In this document: positions 43,203 through 52,709 of the stretch, one piece after another
Layout of the letters: every line of letters begins with the position of its first letter
How positions within the stretch are numbered: position 1 is the first letter of the stretch
NCBI RefSeq assembly: GCF_031457495.1
Contig: NZ_JAVDWM010000001.1
Location: 980,001-1,044,000 of the forward strand
Origin: Sphingopyxis sp. BE259
Lineage (GTDB): Bacteria; Pseudomonadota; Alphaproteobacteria; Sphingomonadales; Sphingomonadaceae
Direction: 5' to 3'
Length of the DNA stretch: 64,000 bases
Program-made: the position numbers and the translations under genes
The notes under the pieces: model-generated
The model's input: only the letters and a program-made list of their open reading frames with translations
Told to the model about the DNA's origin: nothing
Database searches by the model: none

Positions 43203-43555
43203 CCCGCTACAAGGTTAACGGCCCAATGATGCGTAAGTGGGCGTCATGATCGGGCTGTATTAGTGTCGTGGGATGTGGAAAAGCTGCTCTTCTAATTCGC
43301 TTCCACGCAACGGTCGAGGTTGCTCGCGGAGAAACCGCATCCTGTCTCAGAACGAACTGGCCTCGCGCAGTAGCAGCCGCCCGGGGATTTGGTTGGACGC
43401 GTGTAGGATACAGAACACTCCGCCCATGCCGTCAATTCCCCCGACGGGACTTGCCCAGCGGCAGGAGATGCCGATCTTTACGGCGGTCAAATTTGGTGTT
43501 GCGCGTAACTTCCGCGGATCGACCATGTCAAAGCTGTTTTTCCTGCAACGATCGG
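43203..43555. other. Intergenic boundary of the accessory region
   Basis: No convincing gene is present in these 353 bp. A plus-strand frame contains RRNRILSQNELASRS, which resembles the start of an XRE helix-turn-helix, but the rest does not continue the fold; it may be a decayed regulator. The core-type palindromic repeats stop before this point. Confidence 0.5.
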
Positions 43556-44377
43556 TCACCGAGACAGCCCGCCCGCGCCGACGATGACCGACAACAAATG
43601 ACTTGTCAGCGCCGACGCGCCCTTACCGTAGGCGATTTCACCCCAATCATCCCAACGGTGCACCCGCTCGGCGAGCCAAGCGAAGAGGTCATCACGCGAT
43701 TTTGCATCGGCGAAGGACTGCGACCACGCGATATTGCGCGTCGGCATCCGCGCGCCAACCTTAAGTCCGGTCAACGTCACCAGGTATCGACGTCCCAAAT
43801 CTTCGCGCGCGAACAGATGGCGACGAAACCCAACCTGCTGCTCAAAGGCGACCAGCGCCCGCTCTCGTGCCTCGGCGTCCAGTTCCTTGCTCGCACTTAC
43901 CGCAGCGACAACCGCCGACATTGGCAAGCGCTCGAATTCCGGCTCGCGCGTGGCCTGCAGCATCATGAGGACCGACTTGCCCAATAAGGTCAGTCCTCCG
44001 TCGAAAAAATTCCTCTCGTTCGATTTCCCGATCATTCCGATGCTGGCGAGCCAGCACTGATAGAAACGCCAGAACATCATGTCCCCGCGAAAGATGTCGT
44101 GCTGACGCTCTTCGCCGCACCACATCGATTTTATCGCGGTCATCACCCTCAGCATCAGTTCGTGCTGTTCGGGCGCGAAGTGGACCGATGGGAAGCCAAG
44201 CTCGCCTACCCAGAATGCGTCCCTGACGCTCGCCCAATTTCGCCCGGATGCATCCTCGTAGCCGCGCGGATTGGCTCGAAGCCACCAGCCCCAAGGGAGT
44301 TCGCCGACGTGACGCTCAAAGTCAGCCACGGCGAGCCCCGCGACCAGGATCGAGGCCGAGCGGCGGCGGCGCGCCAT
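43556..44377 (-). CDS. Conserved-looking protein of unknown function
   Basis: The protein is about 273 residues from ATG 44377 (MARRRRSAS); frames upstream overlap the neighbouring gene further. I recognise no domain. Features include LPWGWWLRANPRGYEDASGRNW, a Trp/aromatic-rich centre (MFWRFYQCWLASIGM) and a C-terminal WLAERVHRWDDWGEIAYGKGASALTSHL. There is no signal peptide. It overlaps the end of the next gene by 56 bp on the same strand, typical of compact plasmid or island modules. Confidence 0.65.
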   Translation of the reverse strand: MARRRRSASILVAGLAVADFERHVGELPWGWWLRANPRGYEDASGRNWASVRDAFWVGELGFPSVHFAPEQHELMLRVMTAIKSMWCGEERQHDIFRGDMMFWRFYQCWLASIGMIGKSNERNFFDGGLTLLGKSVLMMLQATREPEFERLPMSAVVAAVSASKELDAEARERALVAFEQQVGFRRHLFAREDLGRRYLVTLTGLKVGARMPTRNIAWSQSFADAKSRDDLFAWLAERVHRWDDWGEIAYGKGASALTSHLLSVIVGAGGLSR

Positions 44378-45188
44378 CGCGCGCGGGCGCCGCGCCTCCT
44401 TCAGCGATCGCTCGCAGCTGAGCCGCGAGGGCAATTGTTTCCCTGACAACATAGGCGTCGTCACGATATATCCGGGCAAGCTCCGACGACTTCGATCCGG
44501 AGGAATTCGGCCGATCGTTCGGAATAAGATCGTAGGCATGATCGCAACTGAAGCCGAACCACCACGCATGCGAATCTTCGACCCGGTGGTCGGTTGCGTG
44601 TTCTACCGGATGGTAGACCGCCGGTCGTAATGTCACGTGGCAGATGCGGCGCGCCTCGACGGCTATTCGACGCGTTGGACTTGGCCCTTCCTCGCACAGT
44701 CGTGAATAGGTCAAACCGCCATGCACATCGATCCCGATGTCCGGCGGAACTGCGTTGGCATCCCAGCCCCAGAGAGGGTGATCCTGGGGAATGCCGACAT
44801 ATCCGCAGAGAAAGCCATCGTCCGTGTTACGCAACATGATGCAGTCATAGCCACTCACCTCGTCGCGCCAGCTGACCTTGTCCGCCTCTCCGAGCCACGC
44901 GCCCTTGCCACCAGGCCGCGCGGCCTGATCGTAGAATATTTCTTCTGCGGGAACGACGCATTCGCGGGTTGCATAGGCGCGGCCGGTGACGAGACCGACG
45001 CCGCCTTCTCGCGCGACATCGCCTCCAGCGCCGATTAGTTTCGCCAGAGCGAGTTCGGAGTCGACGATTGACAGCAGCGTGTCGTCCGTAGCGGGCACGA
45101 CCGCAAGCGTGGCAGCCTTTCGTTTGACGGGCGCCTTATGCCTGCCGGTCGGGACGAGCGCGGTGGACTTGGTGGACTTTTTTTCCAT
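44322..45188 (-). CDS. Island/plasmid-type protein of unknown function
   Basis: The 288-residue protein starts at ATG 45188 with GGAGAAAAGG upstream. It has a Lys-rich N-terminus, then CIMLRNTDDGFLCGYVGIPQDHPLWGWDANAVPP, DVHGGLTYSRLCEEG and SHAWWFGFSCDHAYDLIP. That combination is familiar from proteins of unknown function on alphaproteobacterial plasmids, phages and integrative elements. I know of no biochemical function. Confidence 0.75.
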   Translation of the reverse strand: MEKKSTKSTALVPTGRHKAPVKRKAATLAVVPATDDTLLSIVDSELALAKLIGAGGDVAREGGVGLVTGRAYATRECVVPAEEIFYDQAARPGGKGAWLGEADKVSWRDEVSGYDCIMLRNTDDGFLCGYVGIPQDHPLWGWDANAVPPDIGIDVHGGLTYSRLCEEGPSPTRRIAVEARRICHVTLRPAVYHPVEHATDHRVEDSHAWWFGFSCDHAYDLIPNDRPNSSGSKSSELARIYRDDAYVVRETIALAAQLRAIAEGGAAPARDGAPPPLGLDPGRGARRG

Positions 45189-45242
45189 GCCTTTTCTCCA
45201 GTCTAATAAGGGGTATCGCTGCACATAGTTCTGGGCCGAGCA

Positions 45243-46160
45243 TCATGGCGATCGCTTCGATGACGCTGTCGGCGCGTAGCGCTCCCGCCACGTCAGCCGC
45301 TCGATGATCGGTCCAAGAGCTCGGGGATTGGCCTCCATCGAGTAGACATGACTGGCGAGCCACCATTCCTCCTCGGCGCGACGGGCGTCGGGCACTTCTC
45401 GCCACCAGCATTTCGGATTGCTCGCAGCGTCCCAGCGGTAACCCCGCAGTCGCAGCAAGTCCTTCACCTCGAAGGAGGCGCCGACCGCGCGGAATCGCCA
45501 GCTGGGCGCGCGGGCGGTGGTCAGCATCTGCGCGAGCGCAGTCGTGCCATCAGGCATATTCTGTCGTAGAATTTGAATCACCGCGTCGACATCGTCCACG
45601 GCGCGGTGCGCACCGTGGAAGTATCCGCTCTGCGCAAGAAGCCACCCCAACGACCGGCCGTCGAAACCATTGGCGCGCCAGTCGATGTCGTTGCAGCTGC
45701 AGCACCAGGCGAGCCCCGCAGCCTCCGGTAGCCGGCTCTCAATATGCCGACGGTCGAAAGCAGCATTATGCGCGCAGACGAACGTAGCTGATTTGAGAAG
45801 CCGCATTGCCGCCGTCTCGTCGATGGCCTTGCCGGCTACGTCGGCGTCGGTAATGCCGGTCAGGCGCACGATGTCCTCTGGCAGATCGCTTCCCGGATCC
45901 TCTAGCCACGAATATGGCCGGTCAATCTTGACGATCACGCCAGATGGATCGACGCGGAAGCGACGCAAGGCGAGTTCGATGATTGCGTCGTCGTCACCGA
46001 TACCAGTCGTCTCGCAGTCGACAGCGACGCCGATAAAAGTATCGACGCGGCCGCCAACGCCAGTCTCGCCCTCGCGGACATCGAGCCGGCGCAGCAGGCG
46101 CACATCATCGTCGCCGTCCGGCACGCACAGCGCAGCCGGATCAGGAATCTCGTCCTTCAT
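45243..46160 (-). CDS. DEDDh-type 3'-5' exonuclease
   Basis: The 305-residue protein has a DnaQ-like exonuclease domain. Exo I is VAVDCETTGIGDDDAIIELAL, Exo II is TFVCAHNAAFDRRHIESRLPE and Exo III is HGAHRAVDDVDAVIQIL (His and Asp). The C-terminal third (SFEVKDLLRLRGYRWDAASNPKCWWREV) resembles a domain that often follows such exonucleases on plasmids and mobile elements. It is expected to degrade DNA or RNA 3' ends. Confidence 0.88.
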   Translation of the reverse strand: MKDEIPDPAALCVPDGDDDVRLLRRLDVREGETGVGGRVDTFIGVAVDCETTGIGDDDAIIELALRRFRVDPSGVIVKIDRPYSWLEDPGSDLPEDIVRLTGITDADVAGKAIDETAAMRLLKSATFVCAHNAAFDRRHIESRLPEAAGLAWCCSCNDIDWRANGFDGRSLGWLLAQSGYFHGAHRAVDDVDAVIQILRQNMPDGTTALAQMLTTARAPSWRFRAVGASFEVKDLLRLRGYRWDAASNPKCWWREVPDARRAEEEWWLASHVYSMEANPRALGPIIERLTWRERYAPTASSKRSP

Positions 46161-46349
46161 TGTGTCTCCGATGCTTGAAAGAACTTCGCCCGAGCCAAAT
46201 GCGCCGGTGTTCGAGTCCGGGTCCGTGCCCGGGCCCGAGAGCGAGCGCGGTCCACGATATTGTCAGGCCCGAAAGTGCTTCTCGATGCCAACGGCCAAGT
46301 CGGCGGCAAGCGGCGACATAGGCTCGGCGTCGATCATCATATTCTAAGA

Positions 46350-47105
46350 TCAGACGTCGATGCGCTGCTCGATGGTCACGGCGAAATCATGGTGCAATGG
46401 ATGATCTGCTTCAGGCGCTACACGGCGGATAAGTTCCGCGACAGGCTCTTGGACCAACGCCATCGCCACTGGTGTTGATTGATGAAAACCCTCACGAATG
46501 TCGGCGACATCAGCGGCGGAGTGCCCGAAGCGTTCACACAAACGGGCCGAGATCTCGGACGGCTCATGCGCGATGGAGGCATGGAATGCCTGAAGCATCA
46601 GTTTTCGGTTAGAATAGATGATGGTCGCCGTGAACAATCGGGGCGCTGCCAAAGGAAGACTGCCGGAGAGGTGATCCCTTTTTCCCGCCTTCCGTTTGGA
46701 CGACATATGTTGCCGTGATCGCCGGCGCTTGTCCTCATCATCCTCCGATAGAAGAGTATCGACCGCTGTGGGCGCAAGATCGAGCCCCAAGGACAGTCCG
46801 TGGACGAGAATGCTTCGCAGGCAGTGCTCGCGCTCGAGGCAAGCATCGATCGCCGCGCGACCGTTGAACAGCCGTCGCGGAGCGAGCATCCATGACATAG
46901 GGTCATACTCAATACCCTCGCGCTGAAACCTGCTTCCGGTCTCGACTGCAACCAAAGCAACGCGTGTGATTGCGCGCCGCGTGGTGATGATGGCGGCGTC
47001 GTCGTGAAGGCAGTCTTCCGCGAGAGGATCGAGCACGATCGGATCCGCCTTGATCGACGCAGCGCTGCCGGGAATGCTTTTGGGGGCAATGGTCATCAGG
47101 TCCAT
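46350..47105 (-). CDS. Protein of unknown function (accessory)
   Basis: The 251-residue protein starts at ATG 47105 (MDLMTIAPKS) with GGAGAC five bp upstream. It is mostly helical, with LRSILVHGLSLGLDLAPTAVDTLLSEDDEDKRRRSRQH and a basic centre. There are no recognisable domains or membrane segments. The style matches proteins encoded beside the exonuclease and DUF-type genes on sphingomonad plasmids. Confidence 0.65.
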   Translation of the reverse strand: MDLMTIAPKSIPGSAASIKADPIVLDPLAEDCLHDDAAIITTRRAITRVALVAVETGSRFQREGIEYDPMSWMLAPRRLFNGRAAIDACLEREHCLRSILVHGLSLGLDLAPTAVDTLLSEDDEDKRRRSRQHMSSKRKAGKRDHLSGSLPLAAPRLFTATIIYSNRKLMLQAFHASIAHEPSEISARLCERFGHSAADVADIREGFHQSTPVAMALVQEPVAELIRRVAPEADHPLHHDFAVTIEQRIDV

Positions 47106-47431
47106 TGAACGTCTCCTGGTCGCCAAAGTGGCAATTTTGCAAGTGCAGAGGCGGGGCGACACCGCCGGCAAATGACCATATGGAAACTTAGATAGATAAT
47201 TCAATAGTTCGCGAATGATTGAATGTTAATTTCTGTTAACCGAGATCTCTGGAGACTGCAGTTCATGGGAATGCGGGAGGGCGCGCCGCAAAACGATTGT
47301 CCGATGGCGAACAATCCTAGTCGCCGATCGCGTCCTGTTTCTCGGTTGTCCTCGACGTCTGTAACTACGGCAACCATTTCTCAAGATTGTTGATGCATCC
47401 CATATAGGCACCAACGGGAGAGAGCTTGAGC
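47106..47431. other. AT-richer divergent intergenic region
   Basis: The interval separates a minus-strand gene start (47105) from a plus-strand start (47432). It contains AT-rich stretches (around 47170-47240), so promoters for both sides are expected. No confident boxes or genes were identified. Confidence 0.5.
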
Positions 47432-48097
47432 ATGCCGTCTGAATTCCTCGCTGAACAAGCTAAAAAATTCTCCCGCCTTCACAGTCTCGACGAAGAAGGG
47501 CGGGTCAAAGATCGTCAAGAAGGCGCGGCGATCTTCTTGCGGCTCAACGATCGCGAGCGTTTGGATCTTATCGCTTCAATGATCGAAGCTTGGGCATGCT
47601 ATCTGCCCTTGAACAGGCCGATGATCAGTGGAGCGTTGCGCCATGCTTGGGACAGCGAGCCTTACATAAATGGCGGCCGGCTTGGATCATATGTCAGTGC
47701 TGTTGCACATTGTCCTGGCGGAGAAGAATGGACGATGCAGGATTTCGTGGAAGACTGGGGTCCGGATCTCATGACGGCGGACGAACATGATCAGCTCAAC
47801 GCGATGGAATTCCCCCTAACAGTATACCGCGGCGGCGCGGGCGACTTCGACGAGCTCGCGGACGGCGTAAGCTGGACCTTAAATTTCGAAATCGCTTCAT
47901 TCTATGCAACCACGTGGCCAAAATCATGGGGAAATTTGGGTCAGCCATTGATCTTGTCGATGACAATTGAATCGGAAGATGTCGCTGCATTTCTGAACGA
48001 TCGGAAAGAAGAAGAATTGCTAATCCCCGACGTAGGTCGCATGCGAGAGTCCATACGGATCGTGGACCAAGAACAGACGTCTGCCGCAACTGCGTGA
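47432..48097 (+). CDS. Predicted ADP-ribosyltransferase-like protein
   Basis: The 221-residue protein has a C-terminal half with the R-S-E pattern of ADP-ribosyltransferases: Arg133 in VYRGG, Ser147-Trp-Thr149 in GVSWTLNFEIASFYA, and an E-x-E at Glu193/Glu195 in RKEEELLIP. The spacing fits small phage or bacterial ART-fold proteins. The substrate is unknown, and there is no signal peptide. No antitoxin-like partner is obvious. GGGAGAG precedes the start (an in-frame TTG lies 6 bp upstream). It has lower GC than the flanking core. An IS66 element lies 182 bp downstream. Confidence 0.6.
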   Translation: MPSEFLAEQAKKFSRLHSLDEEGRVKDRQEGAAIFLRLNDRERLDLIASMIEAWACYLPLNRPMISGALRHAWDSEPYINGGRLGSYVSAVAHCPGGEEWTMQDFVEDWGPDLMTADEHDQLNAMEFPLTVYRGGAGDFDELADGVSWTLNFEIASFYATTWPKSWGNLGQPLILSMTIESEDVAAFLNDRKEEELLIPDVGRMRESIRIVDQEQTSAATA

Positions 48098-48327
48098 TTG
48101 CGGCTTTTCGTCTGAGCTTCGGCTGACTTTGAAGCCTCTGGCGGCTTGTTAAAGCATCGATGCGCTCGCGCGTCTCCCGATCGGTCGGAAGCACATGAAA
48201 CGCTGTCTGTGGAGTTCCTTTTCGCCCGAGGAAGCAGCGCGAGTAAACGGCATATTTGATCTTCAGGTTGGGACGCGGTGTAAGCGCTGTTTCCGGGCCA
48301 CCTTGCGTCGTGGGGTGATCGCGTCAG

Positions 48328-48774
48328 ATGATGGGCTGTATGGATGACGACAGCCTTGCGAGCGCACTGGACACCTACACTGGAGTGGCTCGGGAGCCTG
48401 TTTGTCGACCGGAGTTGCTCGGTGCGATGGCCGGTCGCCGCCGGATCTGGACACTGGAGCAGAAGCTGGCGATTGTCGCCGAGCTGGAGCATTGCGACAA
48501 CATAGCCGCATTTGCGCGCCGCCACGACATTCGGACATCCTTGCTTTATACCTGGCGGCGGGAGCTTCGCTATGCACGGGCTGCGCGTCAGGCCAGCGAT
48601 GGCGGTAGTGAGCGTCAGGCGATGTTTGTTCCTGTCGTAGCTGACCGCCCCCAGCCGATGTCGCACGATGGGGCGATCGAAGTTGAGGTTGGCGGTGCTG
48701 TGGTCCGGATTGGACGAACGGCTAGCACGGACCTGGCGACGGCCGTGCTCCAGGCTCTGCGGGTGTCGCCTTGA
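48328..48774 (+). CDS. tnpA: IS66 TnpA (helix-turn-helix accessory protein)
   Basis: The 148-residue protein has a transposase-8-like HTH (RRRIWTLEQKLAIVAELEHCDNIAAFARRHDIRTSLLYTWRREL). The C-terminal beta region is typical of IS66 OrfA. It overlaps TnpB by 4 bp. It is needed for IS66 transposition together with TnpB, though its exact role is unclear. Confidence 0.92.
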   Translation: MMGCMDDDSLASALDTYTGVAREPVCRPELLGAMAGRRRIWTLEQKLAIVAELEHCDNIAAFARRHDIRTSLLYTWRRELRYARAARQASDGGSERQAMFVPVVADRPQPMSHDGAIEVEVGGAVVRIGRTASTDLATAVLQALRVSP

Positions 48775-49127
48775 TCGGGCTCGGTCCAGGCACGCGCGTG
48801 ATGGTGGCAACGCGGCCCGTGGATTTCCGCAAGGGGCCCGATGCCCTGTCAGCATTGGTCAGTGCCGAGTATGGCGGCGATCCCTATTCCGGCGTGATCT
48901 ATGTCTTCCGCGCCAAGCGTGCCGACCGGATCAAGCTGGTCTGGTGGGACGGAACGGGCCTGTGCCTGATGGCCAAGCGGCTGGAGTCCGGCGGGTTCAA
49001 GTGGCCGGGCATACAAGACGGCGTGATGCGGCTCACGGCCGCGCAACTTGGCGCTTTGCTCGAGGGTTTGGACTGGCGCCGGGTGCATGGCGGACGCCGC
49101 CCGATAGCACCGCAGATTGCCGGTTGA
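48771..49127 (+). CDS. tnpB: IS66 TnpB
   Basis: The 118-residue protein has the IS66 Orf2 signature VMVATRPVDFRKGPDALSALV...GVIYVFRAKRADRIKLVWWDGTGLCLMAKRLE. It starts at TTG 48771, overlapping TnpA. Confidence 0.94.
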   Translation: MIGLGPGTRVMVATRPVDFRKGPDALSALVSAEYGGDPYSGVIYVFRAKRADRIKLVWWDGTGLCLMAKRLESGGFKWPGIQDGVMRLTAAQLGALLEGLDWRRVHGGRRPIAPQIAG

Positions 49128-49158
49128 CGCGGCTTTCATCTGCTGATTCACTGTTTCC

Positions 49159-50682
49159 ATGCTCATGGAAGCGGACCTGCCTGAAGACGTTGACGCGCTG
49201 CGCGCGCTCGTTCTCGAACAGGCCCGCGAGCTCGATGCGCTCAAGGGTTTCAAGGTTGAGGTTGAACGCCTGAAGGCGATTATCGACGCCTTGCAGCGTC
49301 ACCGTTTTGGCCGTCGTTCCGAACAGCTAGACCCCGATCAGCTCCAGCTTGCGCTTGAGGAAGTCGAGACGGCAATGGCTGAGGCGGAGCACGCCAGGGA
49401 CAAGGCGAGCCGGACGCCCGCCGATCGCCCGCGCAGGACCAACCGCGGTTCACTGCCGGCGCACCTCGAGCGGGTCGAACAGATCGTCGATGTCGAGAGC
49501 AAGGCTTGCCCTTGTTGCGGCGGCGCGCTTCACCAGATCGGCGAGGATGTGGCCGAGCGCCTCGACGTAGTTCCGACCACCTTCCGCGTCTTGGTCACCC
49601 GGCGACCGCGTTATGGCTGCCGTTCGTGCGAGAGCGCGATCGTGCAGACCCCCGCGCCGGCACGGATCATCGAGGGCGGTATTCCCACCGAGGCGCTGAT
49701 CGCGCATGTTCTGGTATCCAAGTATGCCGATCACTTGCCACTTTACCGGCAGGCCCAGATCTACGCCCGGCAGGGCATCGAGCTCGACCGATCGACGCTC
49801 GCCGATTGGGTTGGGCGAGCCGCCTGGTATCTGCGTCCCTTGCGTGACCACATTCTCGGCGCGCTGCGAGGATCCGAGCGATTGTTTGCCGACGAGACAA
49901 CCGCCCCGGTCCTCGATCCGGGGCGCGGACGGACGAAGACAGGGCAGCTGTGGGCCTATGCTCGCGATGATCGGCCATGGGGCAGCTCCGATCCGCCGAT
50001 CGTGGCCTATGTCTATGCGCCAGATCGCAAGGCAGAGCGCCCTCATTCCCATCTTGGCGATTTTGCGGGCATCCTGCAGGTCGATGGCTATGGCGGTTAC
50101 ACCGCGCTCGCCCGGCGGCGCCAGCAGGTCCGGCTCGCTTTCTGCTGGGCGCATGTGCGCCGCAAGTTCTATGAGCTCGCCGACAGCTCGCCGGTCGCGA
50201 CTGAAGTGCTACGCCGGATCGCCTTGCTCTACCGTGTCGAGGATGAGGTCCGTGGTTCAACCGCCGAGCAGCGCTGTGCCGCTCGGGCCGAACGCAGCCG
50301 CGTCATCGTCGAGGAGCTTCACCAATATCTTGCCGCGCGCGGCCGCCAGGTCAGCGCCAAGAGCAAGCTCGGCGAGGCGATCCGTTACGCGCTCACCCGC
50401 TGGGATGGACTGTCCCGGTTCATCGACGACGGCCGCATCGACCTCGACTCCAACACCGTCGAACGCAGCATCAGGCCACTCGCACTGAACCGGAAGAACG
50501 CTCTGTTCGCCGGATCCGACGAGGGCGGCGACAACTGGGCGGTGATCGCCACGCTCATCGAAAACTGCAAGATCAGCGGCATTAACCCGCACGACTGGCT
50601 GACCCAGACGCTCAGCAAACTGGCAAATGGTCACCCTGCAAACAACGTCGGAAATCTCATGCCCTGGACCGACGTGGGCTGA
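49159..50682 (+). CDS. tnpC: IS66 transposase TnpC
   Basis: The 507-residue transposase has an N-terminal leucine-zipper region (LRALVLEQARELDALKGFKVEVERLKAIID). A zinc-binding motif follows (ACPCCGGALHQIGEDV, YGCRSCESAIVQTPAP). The DDE catalytic domain includes LFADETTAPVLDPGRG, QVDGYGGYTAL and DLDSNTVERSIRPLALNRKNALFAGSDEGGDNWA. It is full length and uninterrupted. Confidence 0.95.
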   Translation: MLMEADLPEDVDALRALVLEQARELDALKGFKVEVERLKAIIDALQRHRFGRRSEQLDPDQLQLALEEVETAMAEAEHARDKASRTPADRPRRTNRGSLPAHLERVEQIVDVESKACPCCGGALHQIGEDVAERLDVVPTTFRVLVTRRPRYGCRSCESAIVQTPAPARIIEGGIPTEALIAHVLVSKYADHLPLYRQAQIYARQGIELDRSTLADWVGRAAWYLRPLRDHILGALRGSERLFADETTAPVLDPGRGRTKTGQLWAYARDDRPWGSSDPPIVAYVYAPDRKAERPHSHLGDFAGILQVDGYGGYTALARRRQQVRLAFCWAHVRRKFYELADSSPVATEVLRRIALLYRVEDEVRGSTAEQRCAARAERSRVIVEELHQYLAARGRQVSAKSKLGEAIRYALTRWDGLSRFIDDGRIDLDSNTVERSIRPLALNRKNALFAGSDEGGDNWAVIATLIENCKISGINPHDWLTQTLSKLANGHPANNVGNLMPWTDVG

Positions 50683-50848
50683 GAACACCGCTTACGACGC
50701 GGTGACGCGCCCGACCGTCGCTTCGACGTCGGACCGATCGGCGGGTCAGGGGCTTGGCGTCCACTTAGCGCGTGATAAAAATACTACTCCTGCGACTTTT
50801 TTTGTAATAAAGTGGCGGGGATAATGGTGACACATCGGAGTGACGACG

Positions 50849-51127
50849 ATGGAGCCGAATTTAGAGGATGTTTGGGAACAGGCGCTTGCTGCGGAACGGC
50901 GCTATGGGGACGATGCTATCGAGATGATCACCGTGCGTATGATCGAATGCCTGAAGCTCAGAGATTATATTGAAGCAGGATTTTGGTCAGCAGTTGCAAA
51001 TCGTTTGGGCGATCTGCACGCAATCAAAACCAAAATTTGCCCGATTTCGTTTTCAGGGGACCATATTGCGCCTGTGGGCATGGATAGTGACACCCCCTCC
51101 GTCAGTGTAAACAAAATCGGCGTTTAG
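50849..51127 (+). CDS. Small protein of unknown function
   Basis: This protein of about 92 residues from ATG 50849 is helical, with WEQALAAERRYGDDAIEMITVRMIECLKLRDYIEAGFWSAVANRLGDLH. It resembles small sphingomonad proteins that occur next to mobile DNA (DUF6961-like pattern). Its tail after DLH looks non-conserved. Confidence 0.55.
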   Translation: MEPNLEDVWEQALAAERRYGDDAIEMITVRMIECLKLRDYIEAGFWSAVANRLGDLHAIKTKICPISFSGDHIAPVGMDSDTPSVSVNKIGV

Positions 51128-51756
51128 GTTTTTGAAAATGCTGCTTCGCCTTGTTATGGCCGACGTGGTGGAAACACCCATGTATGGCGCATTGGTGTCG
51201 GCGCCGTGCTACCAAAGAGGAGAATATAGCTCAGTTGAATAACGCATATTCAAGGTGCCAGCCCTAGACCTCGACGGACGCACCGAAACCAACAAGCCGA
51301 GGCATCCGGAAAGGCAAGCCACGGAATAGTCAGTCGGTTTAGCAGAATATATAGTTTGCTCATTCTGCGATCATCCGAGTTGGCAGCCTCGGTCAACTGA
51401 CCCTCGGAAAGCGACTCAGCTTTCCCAGCTCCGTCGTTGGGTCCGCGGAAGACACGATGCAAAGCCTTCGTTAACTAACTTGGCCTACGCAGTGAATTGC
51501 GTCGAAACTGGGGACGGCTCTCGACCAAGCGTTTCCAAATTCGGCCGCAGGGGTTCCCACTGGGTGGGGCCAGCCGGGAACCCCGATCTGTGTGTCAAAT
51601 TGCAATGCCATTGATCGACGGTGGTGGTTGCTATGGTATGCACGGTTCGGACCCCACTCAGAAAAGCTGTCCATGTGAAGCAGCGCTTTGATGGCAATAG
51701 ATATTGCAGACGTGAGGCTAAGGTTGAGCCGTTAATCGGCAGCTATGCCGACGGTT
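51128..51756. other. Long intergenic region, no clear gene
   Basis: The region holds short frames only. Near 51220-51250 the sequence GAATATAGCTCAGTTGAATAACGC looks like the 5' half of a tRNA (D-arm), but no anticodon or T-arm follows. No promoter or terminator was identified with confidence. Confidence 0.5.
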
Positions 51757-52508
51757 TTACGCTGCAATTCCTGAGGGAATTGAATAGGCGTTCCGGCCAC
51801 CCCTTTCGGCAATATCGAGCTGTTCGTCCGCTCGCCGCAAAATTTGGCCAACGGTTTCCGCGCGGCTTCCGATCGCAACGCCTGTGCTGACGGTCAGCGG
51901 AATTAAAGTTCCTTGATAGCCGCACGGCGATCGTTCGACCGAGCGGAAGCAGATTCTGCCAGACTGCGGGTTTCCGCCAAGCTTGTCCAGTTAGCGAGGA
52001 TCGCGAACTCCTCCCCACCCAGCCGGGCAATTATTACGCCGTCCGGACTGAGTTCCGTTAATATTTGCGCGACGTGTTTGATCGCTTCATCGCCCGCATC
52101 ATGACCCAGACTATCGTTCACTTTCTTGAAGTGGTCGATGTCGGCTAGCAAGAGAATGACCGGCCGAGCGAGACTTATATCACTTTGCTGGTCCAGCAAT
52201 CTCGAAGCAGCGAGTTGGAATGCTCGGCGGTTCAATAAGCCTGTCATTTCATCGTGTTCGGCCAGCCACTCAACCTTGCAGTGCAACTTATAATATCGGT
52301 AATTCATCATTCCCACCCAGAACGAGATCGGCGGCGAGATGAGTAAGGGGATTAGCACTGCCGCGTGGATTGACCGACGGTAGCCGTGAGGCGGCAGGTC
52401 AGCGCTAATCCACGACACGATAGCAACGGACGCCGTTATTGCGACCAGAAGGATAAACGCACCTCTGACCACGAGAGTTAAAATCATTCTGTTGCGGTGC
52501 ATATGCAT
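51757..52508 (-). pseudogene. Frameshifted membrane GGDEF diguanylate cyclase
   Basis: The frame from ATG 52508 (GGGAG upstream) encodes two membrane helices and a GGDEF domain (EHDEMTGLLNRRAFQL, ADIDHFKKVNDSLGH, GGEEF). It then stops early at 51903. The missing C-terminal end continues in another frame: LIPLTVSTGVAIGS, VGQILRRADEQLDIAERGGRNAYSIPSG, ending at 51757. A small indel near 51955-51965 (after SLAES) explains the break. The protein would lack the last strands of the cyclase fold, so it is probably inactive unless the indel is a sequencing error. Confidence 0.8.
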
Positions 52509-52709
52509 CGCTATCACGCTCCCACGCGGGCGCCTTCGTTGCTCCAGTCTATGACCGACTAGCTTAAAAAGACGGAAAAGTGACCCGCTAAATATTTCCG
52601 CGCTCACCCGATGCCTTCGCTACCGCAATCGAGCCAATTACTGAATTAAACGTCGCAGGTCGTTAGCCGCCGGATTAGGTTGCCGAGTTGCAGTATGGAG
52701 GTGCGAGCG

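Larger units (their letters stand above)
48280..50695 (+). mobile_element. IS66-family insertion sequence, complete
   Basis: The 2416-bp element starts with GTAAGCG (48280) and ends with the inverted CGCTTAC (50689-50695). The terminal repeats read GTAAGCGcTGTT and GTAAGCGgTGTT. An exact 8-bp target duplication GACGCGGT flanks it (48272-48279 and 50696-50703), the size expected for IS66. It encodes the three standard proteins in order and looks intact and recent. Confidence 0.95.

Noticed and set aside
46165..46349. Very short minus-strand frame (25 codons, MMIDAEPMSPLAADLAVG) between two accessory genes
   Set aside because: Too short to support without homologues, though it could be a small conserved peptide.
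51215..51250. tRNA-like segment GAATATAGCTCAGTTGAATAACGC
   Set aside because: Only a D-arm-like part is present; no anticodon stem, T-arm or acceptor stem can be drawn.
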